NCBI GenBank assembly: GCA_027311205.1
Contig: DAICZI010000023.1
Location: forward strand, 1-7,540
Origin: Beijerinckiaceae bacterium
GTDB lineage: Bacteria > Pseudomonadota > Alphaproteobacteria > Rhizobiales > Beijerinckiaceae
Direction: 5' to 3'
DNA length: 7,540 nt
Position 1 is the stretch's first letter, and every line of letters begins with the position of its first letter. Positions 7,132-7,540 of the stretch are shown here, piece after piece. Both the position numbers and the translations under genes were made by a program. The notes beneath the pieces were generated by a model, which was not told the DNA's origin, did no database searches, and saw nothing but the letters and a program-made list of their open reading frames with translations.

Positions 7132-7540
7132 ATGGGGCCGAAGACTGACAGACAGGGTTCGGGCAGACAGGGTTATGGTGCCGCCGGGATCGGCGCGCTC
7201 TGGTGGCAGCGCGCCCGCACGATGCCGCTGCGGGCTCTGCCTGGGCTAGGGCTGGCGCTGCTTCTCGCCAGTTTTCAGGCCGAAATTGACCGACGCCGCC
7301 TGTTCTTGTGGGCTCCGGTCATGGCCGGGCTCGGCGCTCTGAGCGAATTGCAGGCCAGCCATGAGCCAGTCGCGTGGTATGCGCCGTTGCTCGCCGCGAT
7401 TGCGGCGGTTCTGGCGCTACTCGCCCGGAATCATCCCTGGCGTACATGGCCGCTGACGGGCCTGATGCTGTTTTTCATGGGTGTCACGGCGGTGCAGGTG
7501 CGTGAATATGAAGTGCGCGCGCCGGTGCTGGATCATATCC
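7132..7540 (+). CDS. comEC: ComEC/Rec2-type DNA uptake channel protein, N-terminal part (3' end outside the window)
   Basis: The frame is open from 7123 to the end of the window, with 136 residues visible from the ATG at 7132. ComEC is the inner-membrane channel that passes single-stranded DNA into the cell during natural transformation; many bacteria not known to be competent also carry it. Visible features are a polar 30-residue leader, a hydrophobic stretch (about 36-48), then E51-x4-RLFLWAPV and helices at about 57-73, 83-98 and 107-123, ending at the point where the DUF4131 region of the family begins ([13 protein letters not shown]). The competence domain and the metallo-beta-lactamase-like domain lie outside the window. 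An in-frame GTG (7129) directly precedes the ATG; AGGGG (7125-7129) is too close to either for an ideal ribosome site, and an ATG at 7222 is an alternative start just before the first hydrophobic stretch. The divergent position next to gltX supports the call, by my memory of rhizobial gene order. Confidence 0.8.
   Translation, partial: MGPKTDRQGSGRQGYGAAGIGALWWQRARTMPLRALPGLGLALLLASFQAEIDRRRLFLWAPVMAGLGALSELQASHEPVAWYAPLLAAIAAVLALLARNHPWRTWPLTGLMLFFMGVTAVQVREYEVRAPVLDHI
7149..7178 (+). repeat. 15-base tandem repeat at the 5' end of comEC
   Basis: CAGACAGGGTT occurs at 7149-7159 and again at 7164-7174, one 15-base period apart, and the two units differ only in their last four bases. The period is five codons, so the reading frame is kept and the copies encode RQGSG and RQGYG in the polar leader ahead of the first hydrophobic segment. 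Confidence 0.75.

Noticed and set aside
1..7540. Mobile elements, CRISPR arrays, tRNA or rRNA genes, toxin-antitoxin or defence genes
   Set aside because: I looked on both strands and saw none; nearly all sequence is accounted for by housekeeping genes and short intergenic gaps of at most 138 bases.

Overview
The window looks like an ordinary piece of chromosome from an alphaproteobacterium, most likely of the Hyphomicrobiales (Rhizobiales) type. It is GC-rich by eye (not counted). The proteins have alphaproteobacterial signatures, such as the GGTCVIRGCVPKK redox loop in glutathione reductase and a C-terminal DUF2059 domain directly upstream of gor. The gltX-gltA pair divergent from comEC is also an arrangement I recall from that order. 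The genus cannot be told from the sequence.

Layout, left to right. (1) Positions 1-1821, + strand: the 3' part of a DUF2059 protein gene, then gor (glutathione-disulfide reductase), 21 bases apart. A short GC-rich hairpin plus T-run at the gor stop codon looks like an intrinsic terminator. (2) Positions 1952-4080, + strand: a membrane-anchored YfgM-like/TPR_21 protein overlaps der (a double-GTPase ribosome assembly factor) by four bases (ATGA), so the two look translationally coupled. (3) Positions 4077-4121: a long hairpin lies between the convergent der and gltA and probably ends transcription from one or both sides. (4) Positions 4140-6993, - strand: gltX (glutamyl-tRNA synthetase) followed by gltA (citrate synthase), separated by 127 bases that may hold a gltA promoter. 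(5) Positions 6994-7131: a divergent promoter region with short direct and inverted repeats. (6) Positions 7132-7540, + strand: the 5' end of a comEC/rec2-type DNA uptake channel gene, running off the right edge.

The genes cover thiol redox balance (gor), envelope protein quality control (YfgM-like), ribosome assembly (der), entry to the TCA cycle (gltA), translation (gltX) and DNA uptake (comEC). All complete genes keep their family's catalytic motifs, and no frameshift was seen. I found no RNA gene, insertion sequence, CRISPR array, phage gene or defence system, and nothing that amounts to an undescribed system. The points worth a second look are small: no bamB between the YfgM-like gene and der, an atypical G5 motif in the second Der GTPase domain, the repeats in the gltX/comEC intergenic region, and a 15-base in-frame repeat at the start of comEC.
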